Positions 1-7,373 of a DNA stretch of 64,000 nt are shown here, piece by piece; positions within the stretch are counted from its first letter, which is position 1, and the number at the start of each line of letters is the position of its first letter. The translations under genes and the position numbers were made by a program. Under the pieces are notes generated by a model, which saw only the letters and a program-made list of their open reading frames with translations, ran no database searches and was not told the origin of the DNA. Source of the DNA: Reyranella sp. (lineage in GTDB: Bacteria > Pseudomonadota > Alphaproteobacteria > Reyranellales > Reyranellaceae); contig NZ_SCVC01000039.1 in the NCBI RefSeq assembly GCF_004297405.1, forward strand, positions 107,268 through 171,267, given 5' to 3'.

Positions 1-2
1 CG

Positions 3-698
3 CGAGACAGTGCGCTCGGCCTCGATTTCGTGGGCATCACCTACTATGACGGCCAGGGTTTCATGGTGCCGAAGAAGCTCGGCGTGAAGAGCGCCAAGGA
101 GCTGAACGGCGCCTCGATCTGCGTGCTGTCGGGCAGCACGTCCGAGCTCAACATCGCCGACTATTTCCGCACCAACAAGATGACCTTCAGGCCGGTGCTC
201 TTCGAGGATCCCGACCAGAGTCGGGCGGCCTTCTTCAGCGGCAGGTGCGATGCCTATTCGGGTGACCAGGCCCGCCTCTATGCCACGCGTGCGGCCAACG
301 CACCCAATCCCGATGACTACATCGTTCTGCCCGAAATCATCTCGAAGGAACCGCTGGGTCCTGTCGTGCGCCACGGTGACAACCAGTTCGCCGACATCGT
401 GCGCTGGGCGCAGTACGCACTGCTGGAAGCCGAGGAGTACGGCATCACCGCCAAGAACGTCGACGAAATGCTGAAGTCCGAAAATCCCAGCATCAAGCGC
501 ATCCTCGGCGTCACACCGGGTATGGGCAAGGCGCTCGGCGTCGACGAGAAGTGGGTCTACAACATCATCAAACAGGTCGGAAATTACGGCGAGAGCTTCG
601 ACCGCAATGTCGGCAAGGACTCACCGCTCAAGGTCGAACGTGGCCAGAACGCGCTGTGGACCCAGGGTGGCCTGCAATACGCCCCGCCCATCCGTTGA
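3..698 (+). CDS. aapJ: General L-amino-acid ABC transporter, periplasmic binding protein (AapJ-like), 3' part
   Basis: The reading frame is open from the first bases of the window, so this is the C-terminal 231 residues of a protein whose family is usually about 340 aa. It shows the type-II periplasmic binding fold of AapJ/BztA proteins, including a GFMVPKKLGVKSAKEL stretch, a serine-rich SGSTSELN segment and a FSGRCDAYSGDQ segment. Such proteins deliver polar amino acids to an AapQMP-type permease. The permease genes would normally follow on the same strand, but the next gene is on the opposite strand and unrelated, so the transporter is either split or arranged differently here. The family call is firm; the exact substrate is not. 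Confidence 0.85.
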   Translation, partial: RDSALGLDFVGITYYDGQGFMVPKKLGVKSAKELNGASICVLSGSTSELNIADYFRTNKMTFRPVLFEDPDQSRAAFFSGRCDAYSGDQARLYATRAANAPNPDDYIVLPEIISKEPLGPVVRHGDNQFADIVRWAQYALLEAEEYGITAKNVDEMLKSENPSIKRILGVTPGMGKALGVDEKWVYNIIKQVGNYGESFDRNVGKDSPLKVERGQNALWTQGGLQYAPPIR

Positions 699-715
699 GG
701 AACTGACGCCTGTCG

Positions 716-1819
716 TCAGGTGTCTGCCTTGTTGATCCCGTAGAACGCCGCACAGGTGTCGCCAAGGATCAGGTCTTTCTCTCGCGCGCTCAGGAACGGG
801 CAGTATCGTCTCACATAGTCGAGCGACTGCTTGTACGTGCAGAACCGTTCGACGTTCGGCATGTCGGAGCCCCAGACGAGCCGGTCGGCGCCAAGTTGAT
901 CGCGCATGTCCGCGATCAACATCTGCGCTTCCGGATAGGGGTAGTCCCAGATTCCGCCATAGGTGATCGGAAACACCACTTCCAGCACCAGCGGCTCGTG
1001 ACGATAGAGGCGTAAAAGTTCCTCGGGGAACTCGTACCTGCCATTCCTGGCGAAGTAGGCGACAGGTGGACTCATCGCCAGATGCACGCGCAGGTCGGCA
1101 TGTCGCGCGAGCACCCGGCCGAAGGCTGTGACATGCGCCATGTAACCTGCCATGTCGTAGCTCGGCCCCGAGCTGAGTTCGAGGCACAGCACGATTCCCA
1201 ACGCCGCGATCTTGTCCCAGAACGCCTCCATCTGCGGCGCGTCGAGCGGCCAGGGGAAACCATGGCGGCTCAGCGAATCGACGTTGAAATAGAGTCCGCG
1301 CAGCTTCAGTACGTTGAAGGCATGGTCGATCTCGGCGAGCTGCGCCGGGTGTCCTGCCATCGCCTCGTCGACATGCATCAGGCCGGTCATCCTCTCGGGA
1401 AACTGCCGCTCGGCGAAAGCATTCATCTCGGTCATCGCCCCATAGCCGCCGCCTGCCTGCAGGAGACAGTGATCGACGCCGGCGTTCATCATCTGGGCCA
1501 GCATGAGTTCCGGCGGTGCCGTCATCTCCTGCATGCCTACGGGCATGTATTGGATGGCGTAGTCTTCTCCGTCGTGCGTGAATTCGAGCTGACCAAAACG
1601 GCCGACGCGGAAATCGACGTCCGCGAGGCCGCTCCATCCTTCGTCTCCGGCCTGGAACAGGGCCTTCGTGTCGGCGCGTGCGCCATCGCGGATTCGGAAA
1701 GTCGATGCGACCGTTCGGGTGACGACCCGCTGCAGGTAGCGCCTGTGAATGTCGCGCGTCGGATGTCCGCAGGAGCCGATCCAGTGGGTGAACACATGGG
1801 CGTGGCAATCGACGATCAT
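716..1819 (-). CDS. Amidohydrolase-2 family metal-dependent hydrolase/decarboxylase
   Basis: A 367-aa protein of the amidohydrolase-2 (ACMS decarboxylase-like) TIM-barrel family. The metal-binding H-x-H motif sits at the extreme N-terminus (DCHAH, His6 and His8), and the C-terminal metal or catalytic Asp is in WGSDMPN (about Asp319). Family members hydrolyse or decarboxylate cyclic or aromatic acids with a divalent metal, and the substrate here cannot be read from sequence. It converges on the preceding binding-protein gene with a gap of only 17 bases and is divergent from ccrM, sharing the 180-base interval 1820-1999. No operon partner is visible. Confidence 0.75.
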   Translation of the reverse strand: MIVDCHAHVFTHWIGSCGHPTRDIHRRYLQRVVTRTVASTFRIRDGARADTKALFQAGDEGWSGLADVDFRVGRFGQLEFTHDGEDYAIQYMPVGMQEMTAPPELMLAQMMNAGVDHCLLQAGGGYGAMTEMNAFAERQFPERMTGLMHVDEAMAGHPAQLAEIDHAFNVLKLRGLYFNVDSLSRHGFPWPLDAPQMEAFWDKIAALGIVLCLELSSGPSYDMAGYMAHVTAFGRVLARHADLRVHLAMSPPVAYFARNGRYEFPEELLRLYRHEPLVLEVVFPITYGGIWDYPYPEAQMLIADMRDQLGADRLVWGSDMPNVERFCTYKQSLDYVRRYCPFLSAREKDLILGDTCAAFYGINKADT

Positions 1820-1924
1820 GTTTCCTTCTGCCTCGCTGCCGTTCGAGAAGGAGAAGATGTCAGGCGTGATCGCCCATCGGCTATCGAGACCTCGCTAGGG
1901 CTGGTGGGTTGAGCACCGGACAAA

Positions 1925-1999
1925 GACTCGATCTAGTGTCTAAACACTTGAATCAATTGGCTTCTTGACCCCTCGTCGCTGTGGATTCATTTTCCACAG
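1925..1999 (+). promoter_or_regulatory. Putative ccrM promoter with three GANTC sites and a hairpin
   Basis: Three GANTC sequences lie in 64 bases: GACTC at 1925-1929, GAATC at 1950-1954 and GATTC at 1984-1988. A TTGACC hexamer at 1965-1970 and a CATTTT hexamer at 1988-1993 are 17 bases apart, which would place transcription start at or very near the ATG at 2000. An inverted repeat CTGTGGA-N7-TCCACAG (1979-1985 and 1993-1999) abuts the start codon. GANTC is the target of the enzyme encoded immediately downstream, and methylation of such sites is known to control ccrM in Caulobacter. Here self-control is an inference. Confidence 0.55.
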
Positions 2000-3088
2000 A
2001 TGAACGGGGATAAGTTGGATCGAGTGTTGGTGGGCGACTGCATCGAATTGATGCGCAGCCTGCCCGAAGCTTCCGTCGACATGGTTTTCGCGGACCCACC
2101 CTACAATCTTCAGTTGGGCGGTGACCTGCTGCGTCCCGACAACAGCAAGGTCGATGCGGTCGACGACGACTGGGACAAGTTCGAGGATTTCGCGCGCTAC
2201 GATCAGTTCACGCGCGGCTGGCTCGCGGCCGCGCGACGCGTGCTGAAGCCCGAAGGCACGCTCTGGGTGATCGGCAGCTATCACAACATCTTCCGCATCG
2301 GCACGGCGCTGCAGGATCTGGGCTTCTGGCTGCTGAACGACATCGTGTGGCGCAAGTCGAACCCGATGCCGAACTTCCGCGGCAAGCGCTTCACCAACGC
2401 GCACGAGACGCTGATCTGGGCGGCGCGCGACAAGCGCGCCAAGCGCTACACCTTCAACTACGAATCGATGAAGGAGCTGAACGAGGGCATCCAGATGCGC
2501 TCCGACTGGCTCCTGCCGCTGTGCACCGGCGGCGAGCGGCTGAAGGGCGAGGACGGCAAGAAGGCGCATCCGACGCAGAAGCCCGAGTCGCTGCTGTTCC
2601 GTTGCCTGATGTCGGCGTCCAATCCCGGCGACGTCATCCTCGATCCGTTTTTCGGCACCGGCACGACCGGCGCGGTGGCGCGCCGCCTCGGCCGGCACTT
2701 CATCGGCCTAGAGCGCGATCCCGACTATGCCGCGATCGCGCGCAAGCGCATTGCCATGATCCAGCCGCTGGCCGGCGAGGACGTGGCGCCCAAGCCCAGC
2801 AAGCGCAGCGAGCCGCGCATTCCCTTCGGCGTGCTGATCGAGGCGGGGCTGTTGCAGCCTGGCACGGTGCTGAGCGACCAGAGCGGTCGCGTGCATGCGC
2901 GCGTGCGTGCCGACGGCACCCTGTCGGCGGCCAACGCGCTCGGCGAGCATCGCGGCTCGATCCATCAGGTCGGCGCGGCGGTGCAGGGTGCACCCGCGTG
3001 CAACGGCTGGACCTTCTGGCATATCGATGTCGCCGGCGCGAAGCGGCCTATCGATCATCTGCGCCAGCAGGTGAGGGCGGGGCTGTAG
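2000..3088 (+). CDS. ccrM: CcrM-type adenine DNA methyltransferase (GANTC)
   Basis: A 362-aa beta-class N6-adenine methyltransferase. The catalytic DPPY motif is at residues 32-35, followed by the long region QLGGDLLRPDNSKVDAVDD that is typical of CcrM. The AdoMet-binding motif FGTGTTGA is near residues 218-225. The C-terminal 90 residues (from about FGVLIEAGLLQPGT) match the RAMA DNA-binding domain found in CcrM. In alphaproteobacteria this enzyme methylates the A of GANTC late in the cell cycle. The ATG at 2000 gives the N-terminus expected for the family, but no Shine-Dalgarno sequence precedes it. The gene converges on the lysR gene downstream with a 38-base gap. Identification is very secure. 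Confidence 0.95.
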   Translation: MNGDKLDRVLVGDCIELMRSLPEASVDMVFADPPYNLQLGGDLLRPDNSKVDAVDDDWDKFEDFARYDQFTRGWLAAARRVLKPEGTLWVIGSYHNIFRIGTALQDLGFWLLNDIVWRKSNPMPNFRGKRFTNAHETLIWAARDKRAKRYTFNYESMKELNEGIQMRSDWLLPLCTGGERLKGEDGKKAHPTQKPESLLFRCLMSASNPGDVILDPFFGTGTTGAVARRLGRHFIGLERDPDYAAIARKRIAMIQPLAGEDVAPKPSKRSEPRIPFGVLIEAGLLQPGTVLSDQSGRVHARVRADGTLSAANALGEHRGSIHQVGAAVQGAPACNGWTFWHIDVAGAKRPIDHLRQQVRAGL

Positions 3089-3126
3089 AGACAGCGAACC
3101 GCTGTCCGGCTTGAGCGGCCGGGCCC

Positions 3127-4041
3127 TCAGGCCCTCGCTGCGTACCTCGACAGACGCAGTCTCAGTATCGCAATCATTTCGTCGCGCAGGGGATCGCGCG
3201 AGCCGCGCAGCCACGCCGCCGCGAGAGGAAGGAGCTTCGGGGCCGCCGTCTCTTTCTGCGTGAGCGGAATGAACCGCACGCCCGAGACGGCGAAACGCGA
3301 AGCCCATCGCGGCACGATCGCCAGGCCGAGCTTGGCCGCGACGAGATTGACGATCGTCTGCTTCTCCTCGGCCACCTGGGCGATCGTGGGTTTCAGCCCG
3401 GCGCGCTCGAACAGCTTCATGGTGAGGTCGTGGCTGTGTGGCCGAGATCCCCGGTCCGGCACGATGAGCGGCTGGTCGAGGAGGGCGGCGACGGTGAGGT
3501 GGCGGCGTTTTGCCAGCCTGTGTCGCGACGGCAGCGCAACAACAGGTGTCTCGTGGAACAGCTCCAGGAGCTCTATCCGCTTGTCGAGGTTCTCTGGTGG
3601 CCGCACGAACGCAAGGTCGAGCCGGCCGGACAGAAGCCTCGGAAGGAGCCGCACCGTCTTGTCTTCGACGAGCTGCACGGTGACGGACGCATGCTGCTCG
3701 CGGAAGTCGTGCAGCAGATCGGGCACGAGGCCCGCCGCGGCCGTGTCGATGGCACCGACCCGCAGAACGTATGAACGGCGCCGGCCACGATCGCGGAACT
3801 GCTGGTCGAGCACGTCGGCCTGCGCGAGCAGCGCACGGACGTTGTCGAGAAGGGCGGCACCGTCCTGCGACAGCGTCACGTTGCGTGTGGTCCGCAGCAG
3901 CAGCGGCATGCCGACCGAGTCCTCCAGCCGCCTTATGTGGCGACCGAGCGCCGATGGCAGCATATCGAGCCGCCGCGCGGCCCGGCCGAAGTGCAGCTCC
4001 TCCGCGACGGCGACGAAGCAGCGTAGCTGCGTGAGGTCCAT
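3127..4041 (-). CDS. LysR-family transcriptional regulator
   Basis: A 304-aa LTTR. An N-terminal winged helix-turn-helix (about residues 1-60, LRCFVAVAEELHFGRAARRL followed by a canonical recognition helix) is followed by a periplasmic-binding-protein-like effector domain (about 90-300). It is divergently transcribed from the Bug binding protein and tartrate dehydrogenase genes, the usual layout for an LTTR controlling its neighbour. The ATG at 4041 is only 5 bases from a perfect inverted repeat (4047-4071), which probably serves as operator and promoter for both directions. The effector may be tartrate or a related acid, by context only. Confidence 0.85.
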   Translation of the reverse strand: MDLTQLRCFVAVAEELHFGRAARRLDMLPSALGRHIRRLEDSVGMPLLLRTTRNVTLSQDGAALLDNVRALLAQADVLDQQFRDRGRRRSYVLRVGAIDTAAAGLVPDLLHDFREQHASVTVQLVEDKTVRLLPRLLSGRLDLAFVRPPENLDKRIELLELFHETPVVALPSRHRLAKRRHLTVAALLDQPLIVPDRGSRPHSHDLTMKLFERAGLKPTIAQVAEEKQTIVNLVAAKLGLAIVPRWASRFAVSGVRFIPLTQKETAAPKLLPLAAAWLRGSRDPLRDEMIAILRLRLSRYAARA

Positions 4042-4046
4042 CCAGC

Positions 4047-4071
4047 GATTATAGCCAGAATTTGTATAATC
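4047..4071. promoter_or_regulatory. GATTATA-N11-TATAATC inverted repeat, likely LysR operator and dual -10
   Basis: A perfect 7-base inverted repeat with an 11-base spacer lies in the gap between the divergent lysR and Bug-protein genes. Each arm contains TATAAT, the sigma-70 -10 consensus, one on each strand (4065-4070 on plus, 4048-4053 on minus). No good -35 hexamer is seen for either direction, which fits an activator-dependent promoter. On the minus strand the -10 would put the start of transcription at or next to the lysR ATG. Confidence 0.6.
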
Positions 4072-4143
4072 CAGTGACGATTGTGGTCGCGGCTCCGCCG
4101 TCCTAGGGAGGAGGGAACAAAGAAACCGCTAGGGAGCCGCCCA

Positions 4144-5130
4144 ATGACCTCGTTTCGTCGCGCACTCGTCTCAGGCGCGCTGGCCTTCGCCGCAGCGTCG
4201 TTCGCCGTTCATGCTCACGCTCAAGGCTATCCGAACAAGCCCATCACCCTGGTCGTGCCCGCAGCCGCGGGCGGTCCGACCGACACGGTCGCACGGCTCA
4301 TTGCCGAATCGATGGGCAAGACGCTCGGTCAGTCCGTGATCGTCGACAATACCGGTGGCGCCGGCGGCACGATCGGCATGGCCCGCGTCGCGCGCGCTGC
4401 GCCCGACGGTTACACCATCGCCGTCTGGCACATCGCGCAGGCGACGGCACCGGCTCTTTATCCCGACCTCAAGTATGACGTCGTCAACGACTTCGACTCG
4501 ATCGGTCGCATCACCGACGTGCCGATGACGCTCGTTTCCAAGAATGCGCTGCCCTCGAAAAACGTCACGGAGTTCTTCGCCTGGTTGCGCGCCGAGAAGG
4601 CCAAGGCGACCTATGGCCATGCCGGCATCGGCTCGGCGTCGCATCTCTGTGCGCTGATGCTGTTGAAGGGTGTCGGCTTCCAGGTCGAGGGGGTTGGCTA
4701 TCGTGGCACCGGTCCCGCCATGAATGACCTGCTGGCCGGACAGTTCGATTTCATGTGCGACCAGACCACCAACACCACCGGCCATATCAAGGACGGCAAG
4801 ATCCGCGGCTATGCCGTGACGACCAAATCCAAGGTCTCTTCGGTGCCCGACTTGCCGACGCTCGACAGCACCGTTCTGCCGGGCTTCGAGGTCTCGGCCT
4901 GGCATGCGATGTGGGCGCCCAAGGGCCTGCCGAAGGAGGCGACCGACAAGCTGGTCGCTGCCCTGCAAGCCGCGCTCAAGGATCCGAAGGTGGTCGAACG
5001 CTTCGCCAGCCTCGGCACCGTTCCGGTCGATCCGTCGCTGGCCCAGCCTGCCCCGCTGAAGTCCTACCTCGAAGCGGAGGTGAAGCGCTGGGGCGAGGTC
5101 ATCAAGGCCGCCGGCGTGAAGGGCAACTAG
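4144..5130 (+). CDS. Tripartite tricarboxylate transporter substrate-binding protein (Bug/TctC family)
   Basis: A 328-aa secreted binding protein. I chose the ATG at 4144 over an upstream TTG (4081) because it starts a standard Sec signal peptide (MTSFRRALVSGALAFAAASF, cleavage after about AHAQ) and follows a purine-rich stretch. The mature part begins YPNKPITLVVPAAAGGPTD, the conserved start of Bug proteins, and continues with the GGAGG-type loop and the YGHAGIGS ligand loop. Such proteins capture di- and tricarboxylates for TctAB permeases, and no tctA or tctB is in this window. It is followed 10 bases later by a tartrate dehydrogenase, so a tartrate-like ligand is a reasonable inference. 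Orphan Bug proteins are common in some lineages. Confidence 0.87.
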   Translation: MTSFRRALVSGALAFAAASFAVHAHAQGYPNKPITLVVPAAAGGPTDTVARLIAESMGKTLGQSVIVDNTGGAGGTIGMARVARAAPDGYTIAVWHIAQATAPALYPDLKYDVVNDFDSIGRITDVPMTLVSKNALPSKNVTEFFAWLRAEKAKATYGHAGIGSASHLCALMLLKGVGFQVEGVGYRGTGPAMNDLLAGQFDFMCDQTTNTTGHIKDGKIRGYAVTTKSKVSSVPDLPTLDSTVLPGFEVSAWHAMWAPKGLPKEATDKLVAALQAALKDPKVVERFASLGTVPVDPSLAQPAPLKSYLEAEVKRWGEVIKAAGVKGN

Positions 5131-5140
5131 GAACAGAACC

Positions 5141-6217
5141 ATGAAGACTTATGCGATCGCAGCCATCCCCGGTGACGGCATTGGCCCAGAGGTGGTCGAT
5201 GCCGGCGTAGAAGTGCTGGAGGCCGTGGCGAAGCGCGACGGTGGCTTCGGCCTTCGCGTCGACCGGTTCGATTGGGGCGGCGAGTACTACAAGAAGCACG
5301 GCCGCATGATGCCGGAAAACGGCCGTGACCTGATCCGCAAGCACGATGCCATCCTGTTCGGTTCGGCGGGTCATCCCGACATTCCCGATCACATCACGCT
5401 CTGGGGGCTGCGGCTCGCCATCTGCCAGCCCTTCGATCAGTACGCCAACGTGCGCCCGACCCGCGTGCTGCCCGGCATCACCTCACCGCTGCGCGCCGTC
5501 GACGGACCCGAACTCGACTGGGTGATCGTGCGCGAGAATTCCGAAGGCGAGTATGCCGGCGTCGGTGGCAGGGTCCATCAGGGCTCGCCGCTCGAAGCCG
5601 CCACCGACGTGGCCATGTTCACGCGCGCCGGCGTCGAGCGCATCATGCGGTTCGCCTTCGGCCTGGCCCGTTCGCGGTCGCGCAAGTTTCTCACGGTCGT
5701 CACCAAGTCCAACGCCCAGCGCCATGCAATGGTGATGTGGGACGAGATCGCCACCCAGATCGCCGCCGAGTTTCCCGACGTGACGTGGGACAAGATGCTT
5801 GTCGATGCCATGACCATGCGCATGGTCATGCGGCCGCAGACGCTCGACACGATCGTTGCGACCAACCTCCACGCCGACATCCTGTCCGACCTCGCCGCGG
5901 TGCTGGCAGGATCGCTAGGCATTGCACCGACCGCCAATCTCAATCCGGAGCGCGCCTTTCCCTCGATGTTCGAGCCGATCCACGGCTCCGCCTTCGACAT
6001 CATGGGCAAGGGCATTGCCAACCCGATCGGCACGTTCTGGTCATCCGTGATGATGCTCGAGCATTTCGGCGAACAGGCTGCGGCCGCCCGGCTCATGCGA
6101 GCCATCGAGAAAGTGACGGGAGACCGGCGTCTCCACACGCCCGACCTTGGCGGCACCGCGCGGACGGCGGACGTCACCGCCGCAGTCATCGATGCCATCC
6201 ACGGGGCGAACGTCTAG
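5141..6217 (+). CDS. ttuC: Tartrate dehydrogenase/decarboxylase family (isopropylmalate dehydrogenase superfamily)
   Basis: A 358-aa beta-decarboxylating dehydrogenase. It shows the N-terminal IPGDGIGPEVV motif, the substrate-binding segment ANVRPTRVLPG, the VRENSEGEYAGVGGR signature and the catalytic Asp/metal region (VDAMTMRMVMRPQTLDTIVA). The NSEGEYAGVGGR form and the long MMPENG segment match tartrate dehydrogenases (TtuC/YeaU) rather than LeuB. It oxidises tartrate or malate with NAD and a divalent metal in the cytoplasm. The gene starts 10 bases after the Bug binding protein and very likely shares its transcript, under the divergent LysR regulator. D-malate dehydrogenase activity is an alternative that sequence cannot exclude. 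Confidence 0.85.
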   Translation: MKTYAIAAIPGDGIGPEVVDAGVEVLEAVAKRDGGFGLRVDRFDWGGEYYKKHGRMMPENGRDLIRKHDAILFGSAGHPDIPDHITLWGLRLAICQPFDQYANVRPTRVLPGITSPLRAVDGPELDWVIVRENSEGEYAGVGGRVHQGSPLEAATDVAMFTRAGVERIMRFAFGLARSRSRKFLTVVTKSNAQRHAMVMWDEIATQIAAEFPDVTWDKMLVDAMTMRMVMRPQTLDTIVATNLHADILSDLAAVLAGSLGIAPTANLNPERAFPSMFEPIHGSAFDIMGKGIANPIGTFWSSVMMLEHFGEQAAAARLMRAIEKVTGDRRLHTPDLGGTARTADVTAAVIDAIHGANV

Positions 6218-6268
6218 CAGTCCATCGGAGAGCCAGGAATTCCCCGAGGAACTTGGGCTGCAACCTGC

Positions 6269-7321
6269 CTAGTTTTTTACGGCGTGCGCGATCACCTTGC
6301 GCATCACCGTCGGCAAGGCGCGTTCGGTAAGGGCGTCGATCGGACACCAGACCGAGCCGGGCAGGGCACGTTCGGCCAGTCGTCCCGTCGTCGACGTGGC
6401 GCGCGCGATGGTGAGTTCCAGGTGGAAGTGCGTGAAGGTGTGGCGCACCAGCCCCGCCAGCACCTGCCAGCGTGCCGGGACGGGCGCGTCCTCCAAAGCC
6501 TTCCCTTCGTCGAGCGTGCCTTCGCGCCACGGGCTCGACGGCACCTCGTCCATGCCGCCCAGCAAACCTTTGACCGGTCGCTTGCGCAGCAGGATCGCGC
6601 CGTCCTTGCGCATCAGCACGAAGGCGAGGCCTCTGCGCGTGGGCTTCTCTGCCTTGGGCGCGCGGCGCGGCAGCTCTTCGGCGATGCCGAGCTTGCTCGC
6701 ACGACAATTGGCGATCAGCGGGCAGATGACGCAGCGCGGGCCGCGCGGCACGCAGACTGTCGCGCCGAGATCCATCATCGCCTGGGCATAGTCGCCGGCC
6801 CTCTGTGAAGGCACCAGCTTGGCGGCGTATTCGTGGATCTCGGGTTTGACGTTGGGCAGCGGCGTTTCCAGCGCGTAGAGGCGGGCAATCACGCGCTCGA
6901 CATTGCCGTCGACGGCCGAAGCGGGACGGTCGAAGGCAATCGCCTGGATTGCGGCGGCCGTGTAGGGGCCGATGCCGGGCAAGGCCCGGAGCCCTGCCTC
7001 GTCCTTGGGGAAACGACCTCCATGCGCTTCGGCCACGACTTGGGCGCAGGCATGCAGGTTACGGGCGCGTGCATAGTAACCAAGCCCTGCCCAGGCCGAC
7101 AGCACCTCGTCCAGGGGCGCGGCGGCCAGGGCTTCGACCGTGGGCCAGCGCTCGACGAAGCGGCGGAAATACTCACCCACCGTGGCGACGGTGGTCTGCT
7201 GCAGCATGATTTCCGACAGCCAGACGCGGTAAGGCGCCGTGCGCTCTCCCGGCGGGGCGCGCCAGGGAAGGGTGCGACGATGTCGATCATACCAGGCGAG
7301 CAGTCGGTCGGCGTGAGTCAT
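6269..7321 (-). CDS. mutY: A/G-specific adenine DNA glycosylase MutY
   Basis: A 350-aa base-excision repair enzyme that removes adenine mispaired with 8-oxoguanine. The catalytic Glu is in LSEIMLQQT (Glu37), the helix-hairpin-helix is ALPGIGPYTAAAI (about 113-125), and the catalytic Asp is in AVDGNVERV (Asp138). The 4Fe-4S cluster ligands are Cys190, Cys197, Cys200 and Cys206 (C-x6-C-x2-C-x5-C). The C-terminal third is the Nudix-like 8-oxoG recognition domain. The start codon at 7321 overlaps by two bases the upstream end of the divergent reading frame, so mutY and the dciA-dsbA frame are back to back. Confidence 0.95.
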   Translation of the reverse strand: MTHADRLLAWYDRHRRTLPWRAPPGERTAPYRVWLSEIMLQQTTVATVGEYFRRFVERWPTVEALAAAPLDEVLSAWAGLGYYARARNLHACAQVVAEAHGGRFPKDEAGLRALPGIGPYTAAAIQAIAFDRPASAVDGNVERVIARLYALETPLPNVKPEIHEYAAKLVPSQRAGDYAQAMMDLGATVCVPRGPRCVICPLIANCRASKLGIAEELPRRAPKAEKPTRRGLAFVLMRKDGAILLRKRPVKGLLGGMDEVPSSPWREGTLDEGKALEDAPVPARWQVLAGLVRHTFTHFHLELTIARATSTTGRLAERALPGSVWCPIDALTERALPTVMRKVIAHAVKN

Positions 7322-7373
7322 GGTCAGGCAACGGGGCGTGGCCTACCATACGGAGCGGAGTTTGAAAGGGTCC

